This document shows positions 47,376 to 58,193 of a DNA stretch of 64,000 bases, piece by piece. Source of the DNA: Chitinophaga pinensis (lineage in GTDB: Bacteria > Bacteroidota > Bacteroidia > Chitinophagales > Chitinophagaceae); NCBI GenBank assembly GCA_945878115.1, contig CAMDVD010000008.1, forward strand, positions 1 to 64,000, read 5' to 3'. The notes below the pieces were generated by a model, which made no database searches, was not told where the DNA came from, and was given only the letters and a program-made list of their open reading frames with translations. How positions within the stretch are numbered: position 1 is the stretch's first letter; each line of letters starts with the position of its first letter. The position numbers were made by a program, and so were the translations under genes.

Positions 47376-50300
47376 ATGAAAAAAATATCTACCTCATCCA
47401 TTTTCCGCTTACTTAGTATCTCATTTCTTCTACTTCTTATGGTTGTAAAAAGTTATGCTCAATGTAATTTAACCTCAAATAATCCAGGTGGTGGATCTCT
47501 TCTTTTTGCTGGAGCGGCTCCAATTGACAATTGTACTTTTGTTGGTGGGGCACTTAATCAAAAAGGAAATGCAATACTCTATACTGGGCTTACACCAGGT
47601 AATATTTATTCTGTAGGGAATTGTACTTCTATTGGTGGCTTGAATGGAGGAGGAACTGGTACTACAGTTACTGTTTATGATAATGTATCTCTTACGATGA
47701 TACCTGGTGCGTTTGCGAGTTCAGCAGGCATTAATGCAACTGATGGAGTTTGTGTTACTTTTACTTGCCCTTTAGGTGTGACATCTATTCGCGTATTATT
47801 GCACGATAATTTTTGTAATAGTATTACAACAACTGCTACCGGAAATACAATTAGAATAAAATGTCTTTCTTGCTCTTTACCAACTCCTGTAATTCCAAAT
47901 TTAAGCTGTGTGAATTATACAGCACCAGCAAATGGAACAACCAATATCAGCACTAATCCTGCCTTTGGTTGGTCTGCTGTTGGTACAAACACGAGTACCT
48001 TATATGATTTATATTTAGATAATGTTGATGGAACTACTTTATATCAATCTAATTTATCGACTAATACATTTACCATACCAATTTCTACGCCATTATTATG
48101 CGGAACTACCTATACATGGCGAATAATGCCAAAAAACTGTTTTGGACAAGCTACAACGCCAATTACAAATTGTCCAACTAGTAGTTTTACCACTCTAGGA
48201 TCTGCACCTGTAATATGTCCTACACTTTCAGCGCCAACAAATGGATTAACAGGTGTTGCGCAAAACCCGACCATTTCATGGACAGCCGTTTCGGGAGCTA
48301 CATTTTATGATTTATACTTAGATAATGTAAATGGTTCTAATTTATTTCAAGGAAATATTACAACAACTTCATTAGCTCTTTATAGCAGTGCTGGACAATA
48401 TTTTACACCAACTTTAGCCTGCAATACAACGTATTATTGGAAAGTAGTTGCTAAAAATAATTGTGGTGCAACCACTTGTTCTATGACCAATAGTTTTACT
48501 ACAGTAAATGCAGTTCCAGTTTGTGCTGCAATAACTGCACCATTGAATGCAGCAACTGCCCAAAGTACTACACCAACCTTAAGCTGGGCTGCTTCAACAA
48601 ATGCCACGAAATATGATATTTATTTAGATAATTTATCAGGAGCAGCAGCAGCTACTACTTTAATTAAATCGGATTGGAACGGGATTACTTATACCATTCC
48701 TTTCGCATCGCAATTGTTGTGCGGTACATTGTATAGTTGGAGAGTAGTGGCAAAGAATGATTGTGGTGCATCAACTGCTTGCACTGTTAATACTTTTTCA
48801 ACCGCTGCAATAGCTCCCGCTTGCCCAGTTTTAAATGCTCCAACAAATGCCGCGACAGGTGCTGCACTAAATCCTGCTCTAACATGGACTGCAAGTACTG
48901 GAGCCACTTCTTATGATATTTATTTAGATAATGGAACTGGTACCACTTTATTTGAAAGCAATATTCCATTAACTAGTTATACCGTGCCAACAACTCGAAC
49001 ATTATGCGCAGGAGGTACTTATACTTGGAAGGTGATTGCCAAAAATGCTTGCGGCGCTTCCACTGGATGTAGTTCTTTTTCTTTTACAACTGTTAGTAGC
49101 ACACTTGGATGCCCTGTGATGACAGCACCAGTAAACAATGCGGTTGCACAAACTTTAACACCTTCATTAACATGGACATCGGCAACTGGACCAGCAACAT
49201 TATATAATGATATTTATTTAGACAATGGTACAGGTACTACATTGTATGCAGCTAATGTTACTGGGAATACCTTTATTGTATCAAATAATACACCATTGAA
49301 TTGCAATACTACTTATACTTGGAAGGTTGTTGCAAAAAATGCTTGTGGAACTTCAACAGGTTGTAGTACTTTTTCTTTTACAACTTTAAGCACTGCACCA
49401 ACAATTTGTCCTACTTTATCAGTACCAGCCAACGCAGCAAATGTATATACAAAAACACCAGTACTTACTTGGGTGGCATCTACTAATGCTACAGCATATG
49501 ATGTATACTTAGGAATAGGTACTCCTGTACTAGTGGCTACTGTACCTGGTAATGTACTTTCCTATACCGTACCACAAACTAGTGCATTAACATGTGGCTC
49601 TACATATTCTTGGAGAATAGTTCCAAAAAATGCATGTGGCTCGGCTACTACTTGTACTACATCAAATACATTTACAGTAAGTACACCATTTTCAACTTGC
49701 CCTACATTAACGCCAGCAAACGCAGCAACAGCCATTTCAACCACACCATTACTTTCATGGACAGCAGTTGCAGGAGCAGAGTTGTATGATATTTATTTGG
49801 ACAATGCAACTGGTACTACTTTATTCAAGGCCAATATTCCTGCTGCTCAAATAAGCTATAATGTTTTACCTTCTGAGCAATTATTATGTAATACACTTTA
49901 CACTTGGAGAGTTATCGCCAAAAATCAATGCGGACCAGTAGCTAGTTGTCCAGCAAGTACATTTACAATAGTGAATGCAACAGGTGCTTGTGCAACACTT
50001 ACTGCACCTGCGAATAATGCAACTGCCCAATCGATGACACCAACTTTTACTTGGACAGCACCTGCTACACCTAATTTAGCAGTGTCATATGATTTATATT
50101 TAGATGCTGGTTTGGGTGGTACAACTTTCGCAGCAAATATTGGGATATTACCAGGAGCTACCGCACCACAAACATCTTACGCATGGCCAACTAGTAGTCC
50201 TTTATTGTGTAACACAGTCTATACATGGCGCATTGTACCACGTTTTTGTGGTAACGTACAACAAGCAGTTACTGCATGTCCTACAACATTTACATTTACT

Positions 50301-53300
50301 ACAGTGAGTCCAGCGGTGGCAACTGTAACTTCTTCTATTCCGGTTGCAGGTCTTTGTGGAAGTAGCAAAGTAACATTGACGGCAACAGGAGCAACACCAC
50401 AACCAGGTGTTACTTATCAGTGGTTAGAATCATCTAGTCCAAGCGGTCCATTTGTTCCATCTACTTCAGGCTTCGGTATGAATACAACCGTATATCAACC
50501 AGCATTAACAACTTCTACCATTTATTATCAATTCAAAACTACAGCTAATAATCCTGGAACTTGCTCACCTGCAATTTCAGCTACATATACAGTGGCTGTA
50601 GGCGCTGCACCAACTGCTCCAATAGCAAACAATAGTATTCAATGTGGCCCTGGAATTCCAACCGCTTCTGTTACTTCAACTGCAGGTGCTTCAGGAACAG
50701 GACAAATGTATTGGTATTCAGCACCATCTGGTGGAACATTAGTGCAAGGACCACCAGTAAGTGGGCCAGGATATAATACATTCCAAACTTCTATCAGTAC
50801 AACTCAAAATTATTTCGTTTCAGAAAATAGTGTTAATGGTTGTCCAAGCCCTAGAACACAAGTTACTGCTTCAGTAGGTCAATTACCAATACTGACTACA
50901 ACACAAACACCATCTGGTATTCAATGTTATGGTGTACCAATTACTTTGCATGCAACTGGTGCAAGTACTTATTTATGGAATGGCAATGCCACTACTGTTT
51001 TGGGTGATACTACATTTTCAAATGGACCTCCAGGTACTTATACCGTAACTGGTACGGATGCAATAGGTTGTTCATCAACTAAAACGATAACGGTTGCATT
51101 ACATCCATTGGTAGTTAATACGACAACTAATGCAAGTCCAGCTACTTTTTGTATTGGGAACAGTACAAGTTTGACAGGTTCATCTGCTCCTATTTGTGGT
51201 GGAAGTCTTACAACATTTGCAGGCATTTATGCACCAGCCAATTGGATATTTAGTTTAACCAATTCAAATGGTACAGTGAATACAGGAAGCGCACCAACAA
51301 GTATTACCATGACTTCGGGTACAAATAATAATGCGGCAGGTAATCCAGGAACAACAAATTATGCAATGACCTTTGGATGCGCTGGTACTGTGAGTTTCAA
51401 CTGGTCTTATTCAACGCCTGATTTACCACCATTTGACTATCCACAGTATACAATTAATGGAGGTGCTCCAGTTGTTTTCCCTGGTTTTAATTTAGGCGGT
51501 GCAACGGTACAAAGTGGATCTGCTTCTATTAGCGTTCCGGCAGGTGGAACATTAACTTTGCAGGCTTATACAGCAGATAATGACCTTTCACCATGTTCGA
51601 TTACGGTCAGTGGTTTTTCAGGGCCTAACGCGCCAATTAGTAGTTCAGTGAGTATTTGGACTGCAGCAACAGGTGGTTCGAATTTAGGAACGCCACCCTT
51701 AACAGTAACTCCATTAACATCTGGCACGGTTACTTATTACGCTTCCTTTACAGCGAGTAATACAGGTTGTACAAACCCAACAAGAGTTCCAATTGCATTA
51801 ACTGTAAATGCATTGCCAACGGTAACTTCAACTCCGGCAGCGCCTAATGTTTGTGCAGGTTCTAGCTTGACATTGAATGGAGGCGGTGCAGATTCCTATA
51901 CATGGACAGGTGGTATAACAAATAATACTTCATTTATTCCAAGTGGAACAGCAACCTATACTGTAACTGGTGTTGATGCAAATTCTTGTTCGAATACAAC
52001 TACGGTTTTAGTAACTCTTAGTTCATTACCAACAGTTACAGCAACGCCTGCAACAAGCACTGCTTGTGAAAATTCAAACGTGACTTTAGCAGGTGGTGGT
52101 GCTTCAACCTATTCTTGGACTGGTGGTATTACAGATAATACTCCATTCACTGCAAGCACAACGACTACTTATACAGTAACTGGTACAGATGCTAATTTAT
52201 GTTCTGCAACAGCAACTGCTGTATTGAATGTAAATCCTGCACCTTCCTTATCGGTTTTACCTTCTTCTTCTGTAAGTGTTTGTGATGGCTTGTCTACCAT
52301 GTTATCTGGAAATGGTGCCGATACCTATTCATGGACAGGTGGTATAAGTGATGCAACCGCATTCACACCTACTTCAACTACAACATATACTGTTACAGGT
52401 ACGAATACAGGTACAGGTTGTACAAATACAACCATAGCTACAGTAACAGTTAATCCAATTCCAACATTAGGTACAACCAATGCAAATCCAAGCACGGTTT
52501 GTTTTGGAATACCTACACTTTTAAGCTATTCGGATGCAGCACAAATTACCAATTGGTATACAGCAGCCTCTGCTGGAACTAATGTAGGTACTGGAACTAC
52601 ATTAAATCTTACACCAAGCACTTCTGGTTCATTAAATTATTATGCAGAAGTATCGGATGCAGTAACTGGTTGTGTAAATACAAATCGTGTCGCTACTGCA
52701 GTAACTGTAAATGCATTACCTAATGTAACTGCTACCCCTTCTATCCAGGGTGTTTGTGAAAATAATATGGCTAACATCGTGGGAGGTGGTGCTACATCCT
52801 ATTCATGGACTGGTGGTATCAACGACAATACACCTTTTGTAGTCACTGGATCTAATACCTATACCGTAACTGGTACTGATGGTAATAACTGTCAAAACAC
52901 AGCGACAGCAGTAGTTACAATGAATGCTTTACCTATTGTAGGTGCATCTGCAACTCCTTCTAGTTTATGTATTAATTCATTAGCAGTATTAAATGGTAGT
53001 GGTGCGGCAACGTATTCATGGACTGGAGGCGCAATGGATAATGCACCTTTTGTAGCGACTTCAACAACAACTTATACAGTAACTGGTACGGATGTGAATA
53101 CCTGTACTGCTACAAGCGTAGTTACTGTAAGTGTAAATGCGGCTTCTGGTGTATTAGCATTAGCTAGCTCTGGAAATTCTTCTTCTAATACAGGTAATTC
53201 AAATCAATCACAAACTCAACCTGATGGTACCTCTGTAGATTATTATGATGCTAGTTGTAATTTAATATCCAATGTGAATGATGGTTCTGGTGGTAATATT

Positions 53301-54245
53301 CTTGGTAATACAGTCAGCAATGTAACTGTAGATGCAACCGTAAATAATTATAATGGTCAACCTTACGTTCGTCGTTGGTATCAAATCACACCAACAAATA
53401 ATGGTCCTGCAACTATTACATTATATTTAACGCAAGATGATTTCGATGATTATAATGCAGCAAATGGTGCATTCCCAGACTTGCCAACTTCAGGCAGTAA
53501 CAGTGATCCAAATATTTCTGCTATTCGTGTGTCTAAAGTAGATGGTATATTAGGTTCTGGAACCCCAACTGTAATTATGCCTACTGCTGTTAACTGGAAT
53601 GGAAATTATTGGGAAATTACATTCCCAGTAGCAAGCTTTAGTCAATTCTATTTCCATGCAGCTAACCCACTAAATTCAGCACTTCCAGTAAATATCACGA
53701 GCTTCACTGGTGAAAAATCAGCAACAAGTGATTTATTGAATTGGAACACAAGTAGTGAGCAAAACAATGCATACTTTAATTTGCAACATAGTACAGATGG
53801 TACACATTTTACATTATTAGATAAAGTGAATACAAAAGCAGTGCATGGCAATAGTAATTTACCATTGCAATATGCATACGAACATAAAACGCCAACATTA
53901 GGTCATAATTACTATCGTTTAGAACAAGTAGATATTGATGGTAAAGCATCAATACATCAAAAAATAGTAGACTTGATATGGGCTGCAAATGGCAGTACGG
54001 TAAGCATTTATCCTAATCCAACACAGGATGTATTGCAAATAGATTTGTATACGGTGAAAGAACAAAATACGACGATTAAAATCATGGATATGAGTGGTCG
54101 TATTATTAAACAAGTACAAGCTAAATCTATAAAAGGATTGAATAATTTGAGCATCAGCTTAGGCGAATTTGCAAATGGTGTTTATACAGTGCAAATATTT
54201 GAAAATAACCAATTAACGCAAGTTAGTAAAGTGAATAAAAACTAA
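47376..54245 (+). CDS. Giant secreted repeat protein (8 FN3-like + ~6 PKD/Ig-like repeats, T9SS type A sorting domain)
   Basis: 2289 aa; signal peptide; repeats CPxLxAPxNxATxxxxxPxLxWxxxxGAxxYDIYLDNxxGTTLF...CGTTYTWKVVAKNACG; repeats GGGAxTYSWTGGIxDNTPFxxxxTTTYTVTGTDxNxC; C-terminal ISIYPNPTQDVLQIDL...GVYTVQIFENNQLTQVSKVNKN. Confidence 0.93.
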   Translation: MKKISTSSIFRLLSISFLLLLMVVKSYAQCNLTSNNPGGGSLLFAGAAPIDNCTFVGGALNQKGNAILYTGLTPGNIYSVGNCTSIGGLNGGGTGTTVTVYDNVSLTMIPGAFASSAGINATDGVCVTFTCPLGVTSIRVLLHDNFCNSITTTATGNTIRIKCLSCSLPTPVIPNLSCVNYTAPANGTTNISTNPAFGWSAVGTNTSTLYDLYLDNVDGTTLYQSNLSTNTFTIPISTPLLCGTTYTWRIMPKNCFGQATTPITNCPTSSFTTLGSAPVICPTLSAPTNGLTGVAQNPTISWTAVSGATFYDLYLDNVNGSNLFQGNITTTSLALYSSAGQYFTPTLACNTTYYWKVVAKNNCGATTCSMTNSFTTVNAVPVCAAITAPLNAATAQSTTPTLSWAASTNATKYDIYLDNLSGAAAATTLIKSDWNGITYTIPFASQLLCGTLYSWRVVAKNDCGASTACTVNTFSTAAIAPACPVLNAPTNAATGAALNPALTWTASTGATSYDIYLDNGTGTTLFESNIPLTSYTVPTTRTLCAGGTYTWKVIAKNACGASTGCSSFSFTTVSSTLGCPVMTAPVNNAVAQTLTPSLTWTSATGPATLYNDIYLDNGTGTTLYAANVTGNTFIVSNNTPLNCNTTYTWKVVAKNACGTSTGCSTFSFTTLSTAPTICPTLSVPANAANVYTKTPVLTWVASTNATAYDVYLGIGTPVLVATVPGNVLSYTVPQTSALTCGSTYSWRIVPKNACGSATTCTTSNTFTVSTPFSTCPTLTPANAATAISTTPLLSWTAVAGAELYDIYLDNATGTTLFKANIPAAQISYNVLPSEQLLCNTLYTWRVIAKNQCGPVASCPASTFTIVNATGACATLTAPANNATAQSMTPTFTWTAPATPNLAVSYDLYLDAGLGGTTFAANIGILPGATAPQTSYAWPTSSPLLCNTVYTWRIVPRFCGNVQQAVTACPTTFTFTTVSPAVATVTSSIPVAGLCGSSKVTLTATGATPQPGVTYQWLESSSPSGPFVPSTSGFGMNTTVYQPALTTSTIYYQFKTTANNPGTCSPAISATYTVAVGAAPTAPIANNSIQCGPGIPTASVTSTAGASGTGQMYWYSAPSGGTLVQGPPVSGPGYNTFQTSISTTQNYFVSENSVNGCPSPRTQVTASVGQLPILTTTQTPSGIQCYGVPITLHATGASTYLWNGNATTVLGDTTFSNGPPGTYTVTGTDAIGCSSTKTITVALHPLVVNTTTNASPATFCIGNSTSLTGSSAPICGGSLTTFAGIYAPANWIFSLTNSNGTVNTGSAPTSITMTSGTNNNAAGNPGTTNYAMTFGCAGTVSFNWSYSTPDLPPFDYPQYTINGGAPVVFPGFNLGGATVQSGSASISVPAGGTLTLQAYTADNDLSPCSITVSGFSGPNAPISSSVSIWTAATGGSNLGTPPLTVTPLTSGTVTYYASFTASNTGCTNPTRVPIALTVNALPTVTSTPAAPNVCAGSSLTLNGGGADSYTWTGGITNNTSFIPSGTATYTVTGVDANSCSNTTTVLVTLSSLPTVTATPATSTACENSNVTLAGGGASTYSWTGGITDNTPFTASTTTTYTVTGTDANLCSATATAVLNVNPAPSLSVLPSSSVSVCDGLSTMLSGNGADTYSWTGGISDATAFTPTSTTTYTVTGTNTGTGCTNTTIATVTVNPIPTLGTTNANPSTVCFGIPTLLSYSDAAQITNWYTAASAGTNVGTGTTLNLTPSTSGSLNYYAEVSDAVTGCVNTNRVATAVTVNALPNVTATPSIQGVCENNMANIVGGGATSYSWTGGINDNTPFVVTGSNTYTVTGTDGNNCQNTATAVVTMNALPIVGASATPSSLCINSLAVLNGSGAATYSWTGGAMDNAPFVATSTTTYTVTGTDVNTCTATSVVTVSVNAASGVLALASSGNSSSNTGNSNQSQTQPDGTSVDYYDASCNLISNVNDGSGGNILGNTVSNVTVDATVNNYNGQPYVRRWYQITPTNNGPATITLYLTQDDFDDYNAANGAFPDLPTSGSNSDPNISAIRVSKVDGILGSGTPTVIMPTAVNWNGNYWEITFPVASFSQFYFHAANPLNSALPVNITSFTGEKSATSDLLNWNTSSEQNNAYFNLQHSTDGTHFTLLDKVNTKAVHGNSNLPLQYAYEHKTPTLGHNYYRLEQVDIDGKASIHQKIVDLIWAANGSTVSIYPNPTQDVLQIDLYTVKEQNTTIKIMDMSGRIIKQVQAKSIKGLNNLSISLGEFANGVYTVQIFENNQLTQVSKVNKN

Positions 54246-54262
54246 TCAAGCGCTGTCAAAAT

Positions 54263-54301
54263 AAAAATCCCTGTCTATGTTTGTAGACAGGGATTTTTTT
54301 T
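54263..54301 (+). terminator. Rho-independent terminator
   Basis: AAAAATCCCTGTCTA-TGTTTG-TAGACAGGGATTTTTTTT: perfect 15-bp stem with T-run, 18 nt after the stop of the 2289-aa gene. Confidence 0.92.
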
Positions 54302-54429
54302 AGGTGGTATGGAAAATCTAAGGTTATACCGATGTGCAATAATAGATAGACTATCCTTTATTCAATCGGCATAATACCAGCGAAGATTTATAAATAGCCC
54401 TTTGGTCTATTTTATACATCAAGATGGTA

Positions 54430-55725
54430 TTATAAACTATATAAAATTACTTTTAGTTCATCATCATTTGCTTCAATACAAATATTTTTTTTCTCGGCAC
54501 CAAATAAATGTTGAACAGAAACAGGAACCTCAATAGCCTGATGAATCAATGGTTCTACCGATGGCTTAAATTTAATAGGATGTGCGGTTTCTAAAATAAT
54601 TCCTTTTTTGTTTGGATGCAAGGCTAAGTATTTTTCTAATCCAGCATAGGCAACCGCACCATGTGGATCCAGAATATACTGCTCTTGTTCAAATACTTTT
54701 TGCAAGGTTGCTTTTGTAGAGGCTTCATCAATAGATGCAGCAAATACATTTTTTTTGATGCTTGCGTAATCCTGTTTATACATTTCAAAGAGTCTGGGAA
54801 TATTGCTTGGATTGCCAACATCCATTGCATTCGATATAGTGGCTATAGATGGTTTAGCATGATAAGTTCCAGAAACATAATAATCGTAAAATGCATCATT
54901 GCTATTGCATGCAGCTACAAATATATCTGTAGGCAAGCCAGATAAACGAGCTAAAATACCAGCACAAATATTGCCAAAATTTCCACTGGGTACTGCAAAT
55001 ACGGGAGGGCCATCATGCTGCCATTGTTGCATGGCAAAAGCATAATAGAATTGTTGTGAAAGCCAACGCGCAATATTAATAGAATTGGCAGAGGATAAAA
55101 TCATGTGTTGATTCAAAGCGGTATCGGCAAAAGCAGTTTTGACCATGCGTTGGCAATCATCAAAATCGCCTTTCACTTCCAATGCAAGAATATTATGACC
55201 TAAAGTAGTAAGTTGCAATTCTTGAATTTCACTTACTTTTTGTGAAGGATATAAAATGACAACTTGTGTATTTTCAACCTGCAAAAAACTATTGGCAACA
55301 GCGCCTCCTGTATCACCTGAAGTAGCTACAAGTATGGTTGTTTTTTGTTTGTCTTCTTGACAAAAATATTGAAGACATCGACTTAAAAATCGAGCACCAA
55401 CATCTTTAAATGCCAGTGTGGGCCCATGAAATAACTCTAAGGAATAGATTGACTCTGTTATTGGAACCAATGGGAAATCAAAATTGACTGTTTCGGCACA
55501 AATACCCATCAACACATCCTTTGGAATGCAATCACCAACATAGGGACTTATTATTTCAAAGGCTAATTCTTCTTTGGAATAGGATTTGAAATGTTCTAAA
55601 AAGTGCGGCGAGAATAATGGGATTTGCTCTGGAAAATAAAGACCTTTATCCGGTGCAAGTCCTTGTATGACTGCCTCTTTAAAATTTACGGGAACAGAAT
55701 TTTTGGATGTACTATAATAAAGCAT
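54430..55725 (-). CDS. thrC: Threonine synthase
   Basis: YYSTSKNSVPVNFKEAVIQGLAPDKGLYFPE; HGPTLAFKDVGARFLSRC; VATSGDTGGAVANSF; FAVPSGNFGNICAGILA; SNAMDVGNPSNIPR. Confidence 0.96.
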   Translation of the reverse strand: MLYYSTSKNSVPVNFKEAVIQGLAPDKGLYFPEQIPLFSPHFLEHFKSYSKEELAFEIISPYVGDCIPKDVLMGICAETVNFDFPLVPITESIYSLELFHGPTLAFKDVGARFLSRCLQYFCQEDKQKTTILVATSGDTGGAVANSFLQVENTQVVILYPSQKVSEIQELQLTTLGHNILALEVKGDFDDCQRMVKTAFADTALNQHMILSSANSINIARWLSQQFYYAFAMQQWQHDGPPVFAVPSGNFGNICAGILARLSGLPTDIFVAACNSNDAFYDYYVSGTYHAKPSIATISNAMDVGNPSNIPRLFEMYKQDYASIKKNVFAASIDEASTKATLQKVFEQEQYILDPHGAVAYAGLEKYLALHPNKKGIILETAHPIKFKPSVEPLIHQAIEVPVSVQHLFGAEKKNICIEANDDELKVILYSL

Positions 55726-55963
55726 GCAACAATAATTAAAGGCGTAATACTACAAAGAATTAAGGAGCAAATTAGAATTTGGGATTGTATAATTTGGGAT
55801 TTCCTGTCGAGTTCCATTTTAGAATTTGATTACTGTATTCATCTTTTGGAATTTGGGATTTAAAATTTTGGAATTTGTTTTGGAATTTCTTATGGAATTT
55901 CCGCTTCGGAAATTCAGTAAGAAATTCCAAAAGATGATTACTTTTACGAGATTAATTTTTCGC

Positions 55964-58129
55964 ATGAAAAAATTCTACTTTGTATTATTTCTCCTCAGTT
56001 TTTTTATAGACGCGCAAGCGCAAACGGTTTCGACCAAACCCACTAAACCCGAAGTCCTTGCAGATACCATCATTAAAAAATACGGCGTGACACCGGGTCG
56101 CCAACAATTGATTTTGATAATAGAAAGAGAGTTGAAAAAAGCGGATATTGCCGATGGTGTTTATGATAAAATGATAGATCAAAATGGAGATGTTGAAAAG
56201 ACAAACAATTTATCGAATACCATTTTTAAAAAAACAAATAGAACCATCGCTTATATTGAAAATAATGAAACGGATGATGCACTAAAAAGAAAGTATTTAG
56301 GTAGAATCATTGAAAATTTAAAATTATTTAATACCGATATAAATGATGGTATAATAGATATTTCTTTTTATCAATCCTTGTTTGAAAACACATACCAAAT
56401 CGTAAGGGGAGTGCATAATCATACCATTAAGGATTATATTAAAGATAATATTAGTAATGCTTTATACATGCAGGCGGCGCTCTTTAGCGATGATCAAGAC
56501 GCAACTAATGTATTGATGGAAGGAATGGGTGAAAAATATCCGGAGATACTCATAAAAAAATTACACACGATTACAAATCCAACTTCGGCGGATATCATTG
56601 TTGCCAAAGCCGCGCCAAAAAATCCTAAGCTACTTTTAAATTATGTTACTTCTACTTCTGTGGAGAGAGATATCGTTCGTAGAAATCAAGATCCCTATGT
56701 CAAAATTATTTTGAAAATTGCAGATAGTTGTACCACGCCACTCAAAGGAATTTTCTTTGCAGAAGAAGTAGTAAAAGGAAAAATGACCATTGCCGCTATC
56801 AATAGGGTGACTGAAAATCCAGATGAATATTTTAAAAAGATGATCGAGTTACGGCAAGTCTATTATGCTAGTGATTTGAGAAAAATTTATGATCGAGAAC
56901 TGATCCATGAAGCGTCACGTTATGTTGGTAGCATGAATGAATTACATGAAGCGGTAGAAGGTATTCGATTTAAGTGTATTGAAAAATTTTCCGCTATCGA
57001 AATTTATTATATCATCGTATATGGTAGTGATGATTTATATACCAGTAGTTTTCTTGGTTGTTATACTAGAATGGTAGCACGTATGAAACCTAAGAGCGGC
57101 AATGAATTTTTGAACGATATTAAAAAGGATAAATTCAGAACTTTTCTACGATTATGCGCAAACTACAATACCATTAGCTCTTTTTTAAGTACGATGAATG
57201 AAGACAATAAAAAGGAATTGATGAAAGGATTTGTTTCTGATTTGGATAAAACATTAGAAGGTGATTTGGAAGGCGCAACCGATGTTGCCAATTCTTTTGG
57301 CAGCATTGCAGATACCTTACTCAGGAAAGAGATTACAGAAGAAATAAGATTGACTCGTGAAAAAAACAAACAAGATGTGACTTCTAAAGGGTATAAAATT
57401 TATGATATTTTATATTCGATGCTAACATCAAGCAATGATTCACTCACTAAGAAATTTGGAATCCCACCTATTACAGTTATGCCTTACAGTCAATTGGTGA
57501 ATGATAGCGGCATTGTAGTACAACAAGTTTTTTTCTATGGAGACGTAGATGGAAAAGGTGTATTTAATAGTTTCGTTGGCACATTTGGCGCGCCAGATTG
57601 GAAAGTAAAAAGAGAAGAGAATTGGGTAAAAATTTCGTCCATAAAAGGCAAGCGTGTTGATATTTATGCGAATATGCCGAAGGATGAACCAGATGATGAA
57701 ATGGCGCAAAATGCGTTGCAAATGTATTTAGATGAAAATGATATTAGACCATCTGTGATTATACATCGAGGACATAGCTACCACTTATCTAGCACTTTAG
57801 AACATATCAATTCGAGGCATAAAGTAGTCATTCTAGGCGCTTGTGGGGCATATCAAAATTTATCCTTAGTGATTAGTCAATCAGAAGATGCACATATTGT
57901 ATCGACCAAACAAATCGGTAGCGGAAAAATAAATGGTCCAATTATAAGAGCATTCAACCAACGATTATTAGAAGGAAAAGATGTTAATTGGGTAGAAATG
58001 TGGGATCAATTATCTAAACAATTTGCTACTGGAGAAATGAAACAATTGTTCGACGATTATGTACCGCCATTTAAAAATTTAGGTGCTTTATTTTTAAAGG
58101 CTTATCGAAAAACTGGTGAGGATTATTAA
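55964..58129 (+). CDS. Secreted hypothetical protein with candidate caspase-like (clan CD) C-terminal domain
   Basis: Signal peptide MKKFYFVLFLLSFFIDAQAQ; C-terminal PSVIIHRGHSYHLSSTL...KVVILGACGAYQNLSLVISQSEDAHIVSTKQIGSGKINGPIIRAF (His after a beta-strand, then strand-GACG). Start moved from track 55826 to ATG 55964. Confidence 0.6.
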   Translation: MKKFYFVLFLLSFFIDAQAQTVSTKPTKPEVLADTIIKKYGVTPGRQQLILIIERELKKADIADGVYDKMIDQNGDVEKTNNLSNTIFKKTNRTIAYIENNETDDALKRKYLGRIIENLKLFNTDINDGIIDISFYQSLFENTYQIVRGVHNHTIKDYIKDNISNALYMQAALFSDDQDATNVLMEGMGEKYPEILIKKLHTITNPTSADIIVAKAAPKNPKLLLNYVTSTSVERDIVRRNQDPYVKIILKIADSCTTPLKGIFFAEEVVKGKMTIAAINRVTENPDEYFKKMIELRQVYYASDLRKIYDRELIHEASRYVGSMNELHEAVEGIRFKCIEKFSAIEIYYIIVYGSDDLYTSSFLGCYTRMVARMKPKSGNEFLNDIKKDKFRTFLRLCANYNTISSFLSTMNEDNKKELMKGFVSDLDKTLEGDLEGATDVANSFGSIADTLLRKEITEEIRLTREKNKQDVTSKGYKIYDILYSMLTSSNDSLTKKFGIPPITVMPYSQLVNDSGIVVQQVFFYGDVDGKGVFNSFVGTFGAPDWKVKREENWVKISSIKGKRVDIYANMPKDEPDDEMAQNALQMYLDENDIRPSVIIHRGHSYHLSSTLEHINSRHKVVILGACGAYQNLSLVISQSEDAHIVSTKQIGSGKINGPIIRAFNQRLLEGKDVNWVEMWDQLSKQFATGEMKQLFDDYVPPFKNLGALFLKAYRKTGEDY

Positions 58130-58193
58130 AATTCCAACGTTAAAATTCGAATTTCGAATTTCGAAATTCGATAGACAAAATCGAAAGTTTAAA

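Noticed and set aside
48689-51226. Several 60-73 aa ORFs antisense or out of frame within the 2289-aa gene
   Set aside because: By-products of repetitive coding sequence.
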